In this document: positions 34,230 to 43,196 of the stretch, one piece after another
Layout: the number at the start of each line of letters is the position of its first letter
Numbering within the stretch: the stretch's first letter is position 1
Assembly: GCA_013820875.1 (NCBI GenBank)
Contig: JACDHS010000027.1
Location: 1-44,899, forward strand
Direction: 5' to 3'
Origin: Verrucomicrobiota bacterium
GTDB lineage: Bacteria; Verrucomicrobiota; Verrucomicrobiia; Limisphaerales; JACDHS01
Length of the DNA stretch: 44,899 nt
Notes under the pieces: model-generated
Database searches by the model: none
Told to the model about the DNA's origin: nothing
Seen by the model: only the letters and a program-made list of their open reading frames with translations
Made by a program: the position numbers and the translations under genes

Positions 34230-34313
34230 GGTTTGCAAACAAAAATCCCTGCGATTCATGTCAAAAGATCCGTGTTTATCCGATGCGCGCCCTGTGGTTA
34301 ACCGAGTTTAACT

Positions 34314-34781
34314 TCAAACTATCTCGAAGATGGCTTCGATTTCGACGGCGATGTTGCCCGGTAGCGAATTCGCCCCGGCGGCGCTGCGGGCGCCGACGCC
34401 ATTCTCGGGGCCAAACACCTGGACAAATAATTCACTGCAACCGTTGATCACGGCGGGGTGTTGCTGAAATGTGGTGGTGCAATTGACCAGGCCGAGAAGT
34501 TTGACCACGCGTTTGATGCGGTCAAGGCTGCCAAATTCGTTTCGCAATGTGGCGATGATCGCCAATCCAGAGTGGCGCGCCGCGAGTTTGCCGCTTTCAA
34601 GGTCGAGATCCGCGCCGATGCAACCGGTGACGCGGGAACCGTCCGGGCGCAGGGGCGCGTGTCCGGAGATGTACACGATATTCCCAACGATCATGGCCGG
34701 ACGATAAAGGCCGGCCGGTTTCGGGGTCGGTGGCAATTGCAAGTTCAGCCCTGCCAGCCTGCTTTCGTTGGTGTCGCTCAT
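34314..34781 (-). CDS. RidA/YjgF-family protein
   Basis: A 155-residue Rid-superfamily protein of the longer YjgH/YjgF-like subgroup. The strand IVYISGHAPLRPDG, the helix LAIIATLRNEFGSLDRIKRVVKLLG and the end PGNIAVEIEAIFEIV are typical. RidA proteins hydrolyse reactive enamine/imine intermediates. In this subgroup the function is uncertain. The catalytic arginine region near GARSAAGANSLPG matches family form (VGARSAVG). It overlaps the end of the glycosidase-like gene by ATGA. Confidence 0.88.
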   Translation of the reverse strand: MSDTNESRLAGLNLQLPPTPKPAGLYRPAMIVGNIVYISGHAPLRPDGSRVTGCIGADLDLESGKLAARHSGLAIIATLRNEFGSLDRIKRVVKLLGLVNCTTTFQQHPAVINGCSELFVQVFGPENGVGARSAAGANSLPGNIAVEIEAIFEIV

Positions 34782-35959
34782 TTGCTGCGTTTGCCGGTTC
34801 CAATTGCCTGCTGAGATTCCGGGCGGCGGACCACGAAGAGTGAATTGGCATTGGGCCGTTCGCGATGCTCGGAAGGAATGTTCATAATTTTGCCTTCGAT
34901 CCAGATCATGGCCGAGGCGCCGCCATCAATGTTCATGGCTTCAACACATTTCCAACTCGCCATCTCGCGGGCCAGCTCGCGGTAAGTCATCCCATCGGAA
35001 ATACCGGGGCATCTGCCGTCCACGGCTACAAAAAAATAATATTTCTCATTCCAACCCAGCGCCGCGCGCGGATGCCGCTCCTGGTCTTTTGCAATCCTGG
35101 CAACTTTCTTGTCCTGCACGAGAACGGGTCCGCCGCCAACAGCGATGGATGGATTGCCCAGGTCAGGCGTTGTCGCAGTTGAGACTTTCAGCATCATGCC
35201 CGGTTTAAGTTTGGGCAACTGGGCCATCGCTTCGGGGCCGACAGAGAGGATGATCGACTCTTTGTTCAGCGGTGTGTTGGGTCCGCGTATCTCGCGAATC
35301 CGCATATTGCTTTCTTCGCCGACCCGCAACTGGGTGGAACGATCCTTCTTTTCGAGAACGAGTTCGACGCCGTTGGTGGTTCTCGTGGTAAGTCCGGCAA
35401 AGTGCGTATAAAGAACCAGCCCTTCATCACTGCGTTCTTCGTTCAGGCCGACTGGCGTTGTGCTTTTATCCGGCCAGGTGATCTGAAACTGTGACGAAAC
35501 AAACGTGATTCGCGGTTGGTTGTCCTTATCGATCCAGAAGGCGGCGGCATCACGGATATTTTGTCCGGGGGCGAAACGATTCGGGGCACTGACCAGTTCT
35601 CCATCCATGATGTGCATGCCATGCGGGTCGCCTTGATACGGTCCGATCTGCCATTTAAAAAAATCGCCGTTAATTCCACCGATCACTTTCCCAAGATGTT
35701 CCGGAATAAATTGCACCTGGTCGCTGAGCCGGGTTAACCCAATGTATTTTCCACCCGGCAGGGTCGTTACGATCTGGAGGTCGGAATGGTGCCGATCAAT
35801 GCGCAAAAGATGCACTGACCATGGTATCTCAGGCACTGACTTGTGCAGGTAGGTGATGCCGGGGGAAATTTCCTGCTCGGTGATTCTGGCGTTCTGTGCA
35901 AACGCCAAATTAACGACACCGAGCAGGAGAAATGCAAAGCCGAAACGACGGATCGGCAT
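34778..35959 (-). CDS. Secreted phosphodiester glycosidase (NAGPA/DUF2233-like)
   Basis: A 393-residue exported protein with a signal peptide (MPIRRFGFAFLLLGVVNLAFAQ). The NAGPA-type domain (PF09992 family) shows IGGINGDFFKWQ, VGGGPVLVQD, ALGWNEKYYFFVAVDGR and AMNIDGGASAMIWI. Family members remove N-acetylglucosamine or related sugars from phosphodiesters; the bacterial substrate is unknown. It is the upstream gene of a two-gene unit with the RidA-like gene, with a 4-nt overlap. Confidence 0.9.
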   Translation of the reverse strand: MPIRRFGFAFLLLGVVNLAFAQNARITEQEISPGITYLHKSVPEIPWSVHLLRIDRHHSDLQIVTTLPGGKYIGLTRLSDQVQFIPEHLGKVIGGINGDFFKWQIGPYQGDPHGMHIMDGELVSAPNRFAPGQNIRDAAAFWIDKDNQPRITFVSSQFQITWPDKSTTPVGLNEERSDEGLVLYTHFAGLTTRTTNGVELVLEKKDRSTQLRVGEESNMRIREIRGPNTPLNKESIILSVGPEAMAQLPKLKPGMMLKVSTATTPDLGNPSIAVGGGPVLVQDKKVARIAKDQERHPRAALGWNEKYYFFVAVDGRCPGISDGMTYRELAREMASWKCVEAMNIDGGASAMIWIEGKIMNIPSEHRERPNANSLFVVRRPESQQAIGTGKRSK

Positions 35960-35971
35960 ATAACAGAGAAA

Positions 35972-36274
35972 TTAAATTTCGAAATCGACTACAGCAATGT
36001 CGTCGATCAGCGGAAGGAACTTCGCTTTAAATTGTTCGTGGTCAGCGTGTGCGAGGTAACCATCGCGAGCTGCGGCATCGTGGAAGGTTACGATGAAACC
36101 ATGTGTGAAACCCTTGTTCAAGGTTTCCGGGCTGGAGTTCGGGCCAGAGACGTAATCTTCGACGCCCTCAATGTTTTCAGTGACTTCGAGGAGTGCCTCA
36201 AAGATTTCATCGATCTGCTCTTCGCTTGTTCCATCTTTAAATTTAACGAGAGCAATGTGTTTAACTTTCGACAT
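35972..36274 (-). CDS. Dabb (stress-responsive alpha/beta barrel) protein
   Basis: A 100-residue ferredoxin-fold dimeric protein: VKHIALVKFKDGTSEEQIDE at the start, KGFTHGFIVTFHDAAARDGY in the middle, and HADHEQFKAKFLPLIDDIAV at the end. The start at 36274 matches family length; the 34-residue upstream extension lacks similarity. Its function is unknown; related proteins occur in stress and polyketide contexts. It follows the agmatine deiminase gene by 53 nt. Confidence 0.9.
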   Translation of the reverse strand: MSKVKHIALVKFKDGTSEEQIDEIFEALLEVTENIEGVEDYVSGPNSSPETLNKGFTHGFIVTFHDAAARDGYLAHADHEQFKAKFLPLIDDIAVVDFEI

Positions 36275-36327
36275 GGCGAGACAGTAAATTTTCGATGCAG
36301 CAATGTCCAAATAAGTTTTGGAAGAAG

Positions 36328-37431
36328 TTACACCGGTTCCTGTTGGCTGATACAATGGAAAGAACCGAGTCCCCAAATCAATTCCGTGGAATCAATGCCA
36401 ATGACGCGATGGTTCGGAAATTCTTTCTGCAAGATGTCCGTCGCCAACTTGTCGTGCTTCGGATGGCGATAGGTGGGAAGCAGAACAATTTCATTCGCAA
36501 TGTAGAAATTTGCGTAGCTCCCCGGCAAGCGTTGACCTTCGTGCTCAATCAAACCGCACGTTGGAATTTCCACGATGCGCAACCGGTTGCCATCCTGATC
36601 TTTTAATGTGCGGAGACGTTTCAGGTTCTCCTGCAGTATCTCGTAATTTTCGTCCGCAGGATCTTTTTCAACGATCGTAACGACTGTCGTTGGGTTCACA
36701 AAGCGGGTGAGGTCATCTATATGGCCGTCGGTGTCGTCGCCAATGATGCCGTCGCCCAGCCAAAGGACATTGGTGCAACCGAGATAATCGCAAAGATACT
36801 TTTCAATCTCCGTTTTGGAGAGATGCGGATTACGATTCGGATTCAGCAGACAAGCTTCAGTCGTGAGAACGGTGCCGCGACCATTCACTTCGATGGACCC
36901 GCCTTCCATCACGATGTTGGGAGAAAACAGCGGCAAGCCTCGCAATTTGGCGACGTGTTGAGGAACGGCATCGTCGAGATCGTAGGGAGGATACTTTCCG
37001 CCCCAGGCGTTGTAATCCCAGTCAACGATGGCGCGCGGTGGCGATGCGTCGCCTTGAGGAGCGGGGCGGGACGCCTCTTCTACTTTGTCGCGCACGAGAA
37101 AAATTGGGCCATGATCGCGGCACCACGGTTCGTAGGCGGGAAAATGATGGAAGTGAACGCGTTCGAGCGGCACTTTTTCATTTTTCAAAAGGCCGCGAAC
37201 CCACTCTTCCATTTCGGCATTCCAGACGTTGATGTTGACCTCTTCGACTTTGATGAGTTCGCGGATCAACGCGCCATAGACCGGCGGAACACTTTCATAT
37301 TTGCCGGGAAAACTGATCCCTTCCGGGCGCGGCCAGGTGAACCAGGTGGAAACATGCGGTTCCCATTCGGCAGGCATGCGGTAACCGAGTTGTTTCGGAG
37401 TTGCGACTTCAGTGTTGAGTGTCGAGTTCAA
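36328..37431 (-). CDS. aguA: Agmatine deiminase
   Basis: A 367-residue guanidino-modifying enzyme converting agmatine to N-carbamoylputrescine, a route to putrescine. GYRMPAEWEPHVSTWFTWPR, WCRDHGPIFLV, VMEGGSIEVNGRGTVLTTEA and GDDTDGHIDDLTRF carry the substrate and catalytic residues. The catalytic cysteine lies in GSFHCISQQEPV at the end. A start at the internal Met of MPAEWEPH is possible but GYRMPAEW is usually included. No N-carbamoylputrescine amidohydrolase gene is adjacent. Confidence 0.95.
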   Translation of the reverse strand: MNSTLNTEVATPKQLGYRMPAEWEPHVSTWFTWPRPEGISFPGKYESVPPVYGALIRELIKVEEVNINVWNAEMEEWVRGLLKNEKVPLERVHFHHFPAYEPWCRDHGPIFLVRDKVEEASRPAPQGDASPPRAIVDWDYNAWGGKYPPYDLDDAVPQHVAKLRGLPLFSPNIVMEGGSIEVNGRGTVLTTEACLLNPNRNPHLSKTEIEKYLCDYLGCTNVLWLGDGIIGDDTDGHIDDLTRFVNPTTVVTIVEKDPADENYEILQENLKRLRTLKDQDGNRLRIVEIPTCGLIEHEGQRLPGSYANFYIANEIVLLPTYRHPKHDKLATDILQKEFPNHRVIGIDSTELIWGLGSFHCISQQEPV

Positions 37432-37590
37432 GATAGGAACGGATTAGCACGGATGAACAGAGATGCAATTTTTATCTGAATCGCACAGCCACCCTGGCTG
37501 CCCCCGGCGGAGGCGGGGAAAACATCATACTCGTGTCATTTGCTCACGCAAAAACTCGGCAGGCAGGTTGCCCGTTTCACCCACGGCCGA

Positions 37591-38535
37591 TTACGGCAAC
37601 TTCTCTCCGCGGGCGGCGTTGAGAAGGCGATACCATTCATCCCGGGTGAGTTCGATTTCAGTGGCGCCGACGGCATCCCGGATTCGCTGCGGATCAGTGG
37701 AACCGACGATGGGTATAATGTTCGCCGGATGTTTCAATAACCAGGCAAGCGCAATGTTACTTCGACTGACCCCGCGCGCTTCGGCGATGGCGTGAACCGT
37801 TTCCTGCAAGTGCGCCGAGACGGTGTGCCTCGGGCCCATGCCGTCAATTTTCTCCGGCGTCCCCAGCACACCGCCACCCAGCGGACTCCAGGCGAGCGGC
37901 GTCATTCTTTCGGCCAGACATTGGTCCAGCGTGCCATCTTCAAAAGAGTCCAACCTCGCAAGACTGATCTCCATCTGATGCACGAGGAGCGGCATATGGC
38001 AGAATTTTTGCAGCATCGTGACCTGCGACGGGCGGAAATTGCTGACACCAAATTCCTGCACCTTGCCGGCACGCATCAATTTATCGAACGCTTCAGCAAC
38101 TTCCTCCGGGTTGCAGAGGTAATCCGGGCGATGCAATTGGAAGAGATCAATGGTCTCCACACCGAGGCGTTGCAACGAACCTTCACAGGAATGGATGATG
38201 TGCTCGGCTGAAAAATCATAGCGATGCGGCGAATCCGACCATGGCTCCCCCGCTTTGCGAATGCCGCACTTGGTGGCGATGGTGATCCGCTCACGCATTT
38301 CGGAATTCTCTTTCAGCGCATGGCAAAAGAGGGTTTCGGCAAGGCCAAGCCCATAAATGTCCGCGTGATCAAACAAGGTATAACCAGCCTCGTAAGCAGC
38401 CTGAATGGCTTTCTTGCCCTCAGCCATTGTGTCCGTGGTGAGTTCAGATGGCTGCCCGCTTCCCGCAACGCGCCAGGAACCATAGGCGAGGCGGCTGCTG
38501 TACAGGGAACTGCGACCAAGCGAAACGGTTTGCAT
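37591..38535 (-). CDS. Aldo/keto reductase
   Basis: A 314-residue NAD(P)H-dependent TIM-barrel oxidoreductase. The catalytic tetrad can be placed: Asp/Tyr in FDHADIYGLG, Lys in TIATKCGIR and His in DLFQLHRPDYL. The cofactor-binding end is IIPIVGSTDPQRIRDAV. It most resembles the YdhF-type branch. The substrate is unknown. It lies convergently upstream of nothing related and is divergent from lnt. Confidence 0.92.
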   Translation of the reverse strand: MQTVSLGRSSLYSSRLAYGSWRVAGSGQPSELTTDTMAEGKKAIQAAYEAGYTLFDHADIYGLGLAETLFCHALKENSEMRERITIATKCGIRKAGEPWSDSPHRYDFSAEHIIHSCEGSLQRLGVETIDLFQLHRPDYLCNPEEVAEAFDKLMRAGKVQEFGVSNFRPSQVTMLQKFCHMPLLVHQMEISLARLDSFEDGTLDQCLAERMTPLAWSPLGGGVLGTPEKIDGMGPRHTVSAHLQETVHAIAEARGVSRSNIALAWLLKHPANIIPIVGSTDPQRIRDAVGATEIELTRDEWYRLLNAARGEKLP

Positions 38536-38596
38536 AAGCTGAATTTAATGCAATTTACAATTTCAGAAAAGCAGGAAAGTCCTGACTTCCGGGTGA

Positions 38597-40243
38597 ATGA
38601 AAATTGCGGCACTCTGCGCTCGCTTGGATAAACTAAAGCTCAGTTCCTTTCTACGGAGTCGCTACCTCCTGGCAGTGATCGCCGGGATCATTTACACTGC
38701 GGCATTCCCGAAAATTGGCATTGCCGGGCTGGCATGGGTTGCGCCGGGGCTGATTTTGTTTGCGGCCCGCGGAACCAGCGGCAGACAAGCATTCAAAATC
38801 GGGTGGTTAGCAGGGTTTTCGGGCTGGATGGTGATGCTTTACTGGCTGCTCTTTATTCCGTATCGCTGGATGGGAATACCTTTTGGACCTGCCCTGGGCT
38901 GGGTGGTGCTCAGTGCCTTCCTGGGACTCTATACTGGAATCTGGGTTTTGCTTTGCCAGAGAATTCAAAGTTTAAGGTTCAATGTTCAAGGTTCCACCTG
39001 GTTGCAGCGCGCCTCCTGGGCTTTGCTGTGCGCGATTCTCTGGGTGACCATGGAAATGATCCAGGCACGATTCCTTTCAGGTTTTCCATGGATGCTGCTG
39101 GGAACTTCACAACATAAAATGACGCCGTTGATTCAGATTGCCTCGGTCACGGGAGTTTATGGTGTGGGATTTGTGATCGTCTGGTTTTCCGTTTCGTTGT
39201 TGAACGCAATCAATGTGCTGATCAATAAACCCACCTCGTACCGCAGTTTGATGGCGGAAGTTTTCTTGCCGCTGCTCGTTGTCGTTTCTTTGGTTACGTG
39301 GGGATTTTCGCGAATCACGCGATCGATCACTGCAGACGGTTCTGTCCCACGGACAATCCGTATCGCACTCGTTCAACCCAGCATCCCGCAGGAAGTTATT
39401 TGGGATGAGGGCGCCATCCCGGAGCGGTTCGAACAATTAATGCGCGTCTCGGAAGCGGCATTGATAGAAAAACCGGACCTGCTCGTCTGGCCGGAAGCAG
39501 CGATGCCTGGGTTTTCTGTCGAACATTTCACCGCGATCACCAACATGATCGTCCAAAATAAAGTTTGGATGATCCTGGGCGCGGATGATGCCGAGAGGAA
39601 ATTGGAAGGAGGCCTCGATGACCTCGATTTTTTCAATGCCAGCTTCCTGTTCAACCCGGAAGGAGATTACGTGGCAAGCTATCGGAAACTGCGCCTCGTG
39701 ATGTTTGGCGAGTATGTCCCGTTCACACGATGGTTGCCATTCCTGAGATGGTTTACACCAGTGCAAGGCGGCTTCACCCCCGGCAAAGGTCCAGTGCAAT
39801 TCCAGATGAGCGAACTCGGCGCGCAAACCACGGTTTTGATCTGTTTCGAAGATGTGTTTCCGCATCACACACGTCGTTATGTGGAGGGTGATAGCGATTT
39901 TCTCCTGAACCTCACGAACGATGGTTGGTTCGGCCGCAGTGCCGCACAATGGCAGCATGCAATGACCGCTTTGTTTCGCGCCGTTGAGAACGGCACCCCA
40001 CTGGTCCGATGTACGAACAATGGTTTGACCTGTTGGATTGACGAGTTCGGGCGGCTCCGTGAGTTCCTCGGCCAGAAAACTGGAGATGTTTATTCAGCAG
40101 GTTATTTGATCTGCAAAGTACCAGCGGGAAAAAAATATGAGCGAACCTTTTACAATCGTCATGGTGATTGGTTTGGCTGGGCCTGTGTCGCAACTGGATT
40201 GCTCACGTTCACACCGCTTCTCGTGCGGCGCCGGAAGCCGTAG
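38597..40243 (+). CDS. lnt: Apolipoprotein N-acyltransferase
   Basis: A 548-residue inner-membrane enzyme that adds the third acyl chain to lipoproteins. About seven transmembrane spans fill residues 20-240 and the terminus (about 525-540). The periplasmic nitrilase domain has the catalytic triad Glu300 (VWPEAAMPGF), Lys364 (SYRKLRLVMFGEYVP) and Cys416 (LICFEDVFP). NDGWFGRSAAQWQH and VRCTNNGLTCWID are typical. It indicates an outer membrane lipoprotein pathway. It is convergent with the cyclase gene, with only 16 nt between stops. Confidence 0.96.
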   Translation: MKIAALCARLDKLKLSSFLRSRYLLAVIAGIIYTAAFPKIGIAGLAWVAPGLILFAARGTSGRQAFKIGWLAGFSGWMVMLYWLLFIPYRWMGIPFGPALGWVVLSAFLGLYTGIWVLLCQRIQSLRFNVQGSTWLQRASWALLCAILWVTMEMIQARFLSGFPWMLLGTSQHKMTPLIQIASVTGVYGVGFVIVWFSVSLLNAINVLINKPTSYRSLMAEVFLPLLVVVSLVTWGFSRITRSITADGSVPRTIRIALVQPSIPQEVIWDEGAIPERFEQLMRVSEAALIEKPDLLVWPEAAMPGFSVEHFTAITNMIVQNKVWMILGADDAERKLEGGLDDLDFFNASFLFNPEGDYVASYRKLRLVMFGEYVPFTRWLPFLRWFTPVQGGFTPGKGPVQFQMSELGAQTTVLICFEDVFPHHTRRYVEGDSDFLLNLTNDGWFGRSAAQWQHAMTALFRAVENGTPLVRCTNNGLTCWIDEFGRLREFLGQKTGDVYSAGYLICKVPAGKKYERTFYNRHGDWFGWACVATGLLTFTPLLVRRRKP

Positions 40244-40259
40244 CCTTTGAAAACGGGAG

Positions 40260-42548
40260 TTACCCAACCCGGCGAACGAGGAACACTGGAATCGCGCCGT
40301 ACTTTTTGGCGAGTTGCTTCTGACCGACGTAATCGCAAACAAATTCCCGAACACTATCCGTCTCAGCTAAAGCAGCAAACGCCTGGCTCGCATAAATCTG
40401 ACCTTCTTCCGCAATCGGTTCAATGCGCGCGGTGCGATTCACATGCGATCCCATGAAAGTGAGCCGTTGCAGGACGGGATCCATGCATGGGTAAACCGGC
40501 CCGGCGTGGAGTCCTATGCGGATGTTCAAATCGTCTGGCAGACCAAATTGGGTCCAATCCGTTTGACGGATCATATCACGCAGTTTCAATGCAAAAACCC
40601 CAGCATCAGACACATGATCAAACACGCAATGAATCGCATCGCCCCAGGTATTGCGCACCACGGGCGGCTTGGGACTGGAATCCATCAGCGCTGCAACCCG
40701 TTTGACGAAATGATGGACGAAATCCGGGATCTGAAGTTCCGCCAGCCTGGTATAGCCTTTGATGTCGGCGAAGAGCATGGCTTTAATCTCCTGCGGCTCG
40801 ATTTCTTCGCATACCCGGCGGATTTCTTCTGGGCTGGTATTTTCTTCCTGAACGGGCGCCTCCGGCAGGATCGACAGCTCTTCAGTTAAAATTTTATCAA
40901 GGAAGATGACCTCGACTTTCGTCCGGCGATTCTCCCAGAATTCAACAAAGCTTTGCGTTCCGCCGCGACCATCTCCCAGCCTTCCATCCCAGGCGGCCAG
41001 CGGCATCACGTCAATGCCGAGGAAACGTCCTTTCAACAGCGCCAAACCCATCAGCGTTTGATTGCAATACTCGTAGGCAGCGGGGTCGTTGGCCGTTCCC
41101 ATCTCATTCAAAATAGTGACCGTCGCAGCATTCTCCAGGATACGTTCAAAGCGTTCGCCATAATTTGCCCCCGGAATAATATCCACGCTGGAAGCTCTGA
41201 AATCTTCCTTCCTGAAAGGAAGAACAATATTGATTTCACCGCCGCGTTCGAGGATCGACTCGGCAAAGAGCATGTCAGCACCGCAAGCGAGAGAGGAGAA
41301 TCCGACCTGCGCTTCCATTTGGGCGAGCCGACAGCCGATTTCCTCCCGAACACGTTGCTCCAATGTATGAGGGAAGCGTGGGTGTTTGCGATCCAGCTTG
41401 TCGAACATGTGGCCGGAACAAACGACGATGCGCGGCAGCTTAAAACAGTAATCTAACAGGTTGAGCGGATTTCCGAGCTGTTCCAGCAGCAAGCGAGCCT
41501 GGGACCGGGTGCGGTTCAAGACCACCCAGCTTTGTCCGCCAAATTCAGAAGCGTCCTTATAGTATTGCTCGGCCATCAACCAGTTACCCTGGATCAAGGC
41601 CGATTCCGCGAGAGTCGCTTGCAACCAATAACGCTCGTCCGATTCCGCATCAATCGCTTCGAGACTCGCGCGGCAAAGCACAGCAACTTCCTTCGCAATC
41701 TGGTAGGCGATTCCCTTCTGGCCATCGAGCAATGCCATTGCGGCAGCGTTGATGCCTGAATAATAGCCGCGGTTGCGGCGATACGCTTCAGAGTAAAGTT
41801 CGACGCTCAGCTTGAGATGAAGCTGTTTTTCCTTTTGATCAGTTGAAAGCAGCCAGAAATCCTTGTGCGTGCGAGCCAGGATACCGAGTGTTTCTTCATC
41901 CTGATGCCCGGAGGAGCGGAGTTCTTCCAGGATGCCAGCGGCCCGTTCCGTTGCGCCGGTGCGTGCCAGCGCAAGGGCCTGCAACTGAATCAGGCGCAGG
42001 TCGTTCTTGAACGTCGTCAGGCCTTCTTCAGCAATGTCGAAAGCAAGAAAGGATTCCCCCAGGCGCAATGCTGCATCCACCGCCCGCCGGTAAACCTCCA
42101 CGTTCCTCAACCACACAACCGGACTGCGTTCCTCCCAAAGCTTTCGCAACTCGGCCACGCTGAGCTTGGTTTTCTTGAATTGTGCGACAATCTTCCGGTT
42201 TCTCTCTTCCGGACCACCACGAAGAATAGTTGTGTCCGTGCTGCTGAGATTCCCGCCCTGCTTTGAAAGAAGCATTTTGATCGTCTCCAGCGCGGCAGAA
42301 CGATTAAATTCCTTTTCCTGCTCCGGCAAATCTTTATAGGGAATCAAACCGGGATGCTCTTTTTTTAGGTCATCCCGGGTCGGACCATATTTCCACCCTT
42401 GAGAAATTCGTTGCTGCGCCCAGTGATCATGCGCGTTTTTGGCGAGCAGATCGGTGAGATTCAAAATGTCATCCGTCAGCTTGATCTCTGAGGTATCAAG
42501 CGGCGAAGGCACGTATCCCTTATCGCTGTTGTCCAAGAAAACACTCAT
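40260..42548 (-). CDS. RyR-TPR-SLOG-like class III nucleotide cyclase
   Basis: A 762-residue soluble multi-domain protein. Residues about 25-98 form a RyR-type domain (HDHWAQQRISQGWKYGP, then HPGLIPYKDLPEQEKEFNR). Residues about 150-370 are helical, TPR-like repeats. Residues about 380-540 look like a Rossmann/SLOG-type ligand-binding domain (IVVCSGHMFD, SSLACGADMLFAES, EINIVLPF). Residues about 585-760 form a class III nucleotide cyclase with metal aspartates Asp595 (LFADIKGYT) and Asp637 (TWGDAI) and transition-state Asn704 and Arg708 (GSHVNRTAR). The usual substrate-selecting Lys and Asp/Thr positions read Asn633 and Thr697, so ATP or GTP preference cannot be called. No membrane span. No effector gene is adjacent. 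Confidence 0.85.
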   Translation of the reverse strand: MSVFLDNSDKGYVPSPLDTSEIKLTDDILNLTDLLAKNAHDHWAQQRISQGWKYGPTRDDLKKEHPGLIPYKDLPEQEKEFNRSAALETIKMLLSKQGGNLSSTDTTILRGGPEERNRKIVAQFKKTKLSVAELRKLWEERSPVVWLRNVEVYRRAVDAALRLGESFLAFDIAEEGLTTFKNDLRLIQLQALALARTGATERAAGILEELRSSGHQDEETLGILARTHKDFWLLSTDQKEKQLHLKLSVELYSEAYRRNRGYYSGINAAAMALLDGQKGIAYQIAKEVAVLCRASLEAIDAESDERYWLQATLAESALIQGNWLMAEQYYKDASEFGGQSWVVLNRTRSQARLLLEQLGNPLNLLDYCFKLPRIVVCSGHMFDKLDRKHPRFPHTLEQRVREEIGCRLAQMEAQVGFSSLACGADMLFAESILERGGEINIVLPFRKEDFRASSVDIIPGANYGERFERILENAATVTILNEMGTANDPAAYEYCNQTLMGLALLKGRFLGIDVMPLAAWDGRLGDGRGGTQSFVEFWENRRTKVEVIFLDKILTEELSILPEAPVQEENTSPEEIRRVCEEIEPQEIKAMLFADIKGYTRLAELQIPDFVHHFVKRVAALMDSSPKPPVVRNTWGDAIHCVFDHVSDAGVFALKLRDMIRQTDWTQFGLPDDLNIRIGLHAGPVYPCMDPVLQRLTFMGSHVNRTARIEPIAEEGQIYASQAFAALAETDSVREFVCDYVGQKQLAKKYGAIPVFLVRRVG

Positions 42549-42777
42549 TTTCCAAAATGCAAAATCAAACCGTAGATGCCGCTTGTAGCATATACCGGCC
42601 CAATTTAAGAGTAAAAAGGATTGCCGTAGAACTGCAGACGAGCCATCTCCGATATTATTGCATTGTTGCGACTGGAAGAAAGGTTGGAGAAACGCAGAAA
42701 TTGTCGGATTTCAGTTCGGTCTCACCACTTGCGATGAACCATTGGAGGTAAGAACGAGCAAATTGCCGATGTTCCCC

Positions 42778-43108
42778 GTAAAACGTCTCTCGACAGCCTG
42801 TCGAAGACCGATGTATGCCGTAAATCGTCTCACGTCAGCCTGACGTAGCCCGATGTACGCCGTAAATCGCCTCACGTCAGCCTGACGTAGCCCGATGTAC
42901 GCCGTAAATCGCCTCACGTCAGCCTGACGTAGCCCGATGTACGCCGTAAATCACCTCACGTCAGCCTGACGTAGCCCGATGTACGCCGTAAATCGCCTCA
43001 CGTCAGCCTGACGTAGCCCGATGTACGCCGTAAATCGCCTCACGACAGCCTGTCGTAGCCCGATGTACGCCGTAAAACGCCTCACGTCAGCCTGTTGTGA
43101 GGCGTTTT
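42778..43108. repeat. 42-bp tandem repeat array B2 (8 units)
   Basis: Units start at 42785, 42827, 42869, 42911, 42953, 42995, 43037 and 43079, all 42 bp apart. The core matches array B1 (GCCGTAAATCGCCTCACGTC), with AGCCTGACGTAGCCCGATGT in most units. The palindrome ACGTCAG-C-CTGACGT is present in the inner units. In units with CGACAGCCTGTCG both arms have changed together, keeping the pairing. The array begins and ends with GTAAAACG; the last unit closes the hairpin 43074-43108 (AAAACGCCTCAC paired with GTGAGGCGTTTT). The rest of 42549-43196 holds no recognised gene. Confidence 0.92.
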
Positions 43109-43196
43109 CCGCAGTACTTTTTCACCATTGACCGCCGCCTTCCATGATTTTCGCAAATTGCGGTTGGCACGGACTCTGGTTATACTCCGGGAACTG

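Larger units (their letters stand above)
33436..34313. other. Repeat-rich intergenic region upstream of rpmH
   Basis: This 878-nt spacer contains a hairpin (33617-33637), the 41-bp array A2 (33890-34172) and a dispersed 49-bp repeat (34181-34229). No credible gene and no cluster of DnaA-box-like TTATCCACA words is seen. Confidence 0.6.

Noticed and set aside
34141-34313. Possible DnaA boxes (TTTATCC words) near rpmH
   Set aside because: Only scattered partial matches such as TTTATCCCT and TTTATCCGA occur, not a cluster of TTATCCACA-type boxes.
42711-42917. Minus-strand frame with RRFTAYIGLRQADV repeats
   Set aside because: It is the 42-bp array read in frame (14 codons per unit). The same peptide appears as a spurious extension of hemB, showing that it is repeat-derived.
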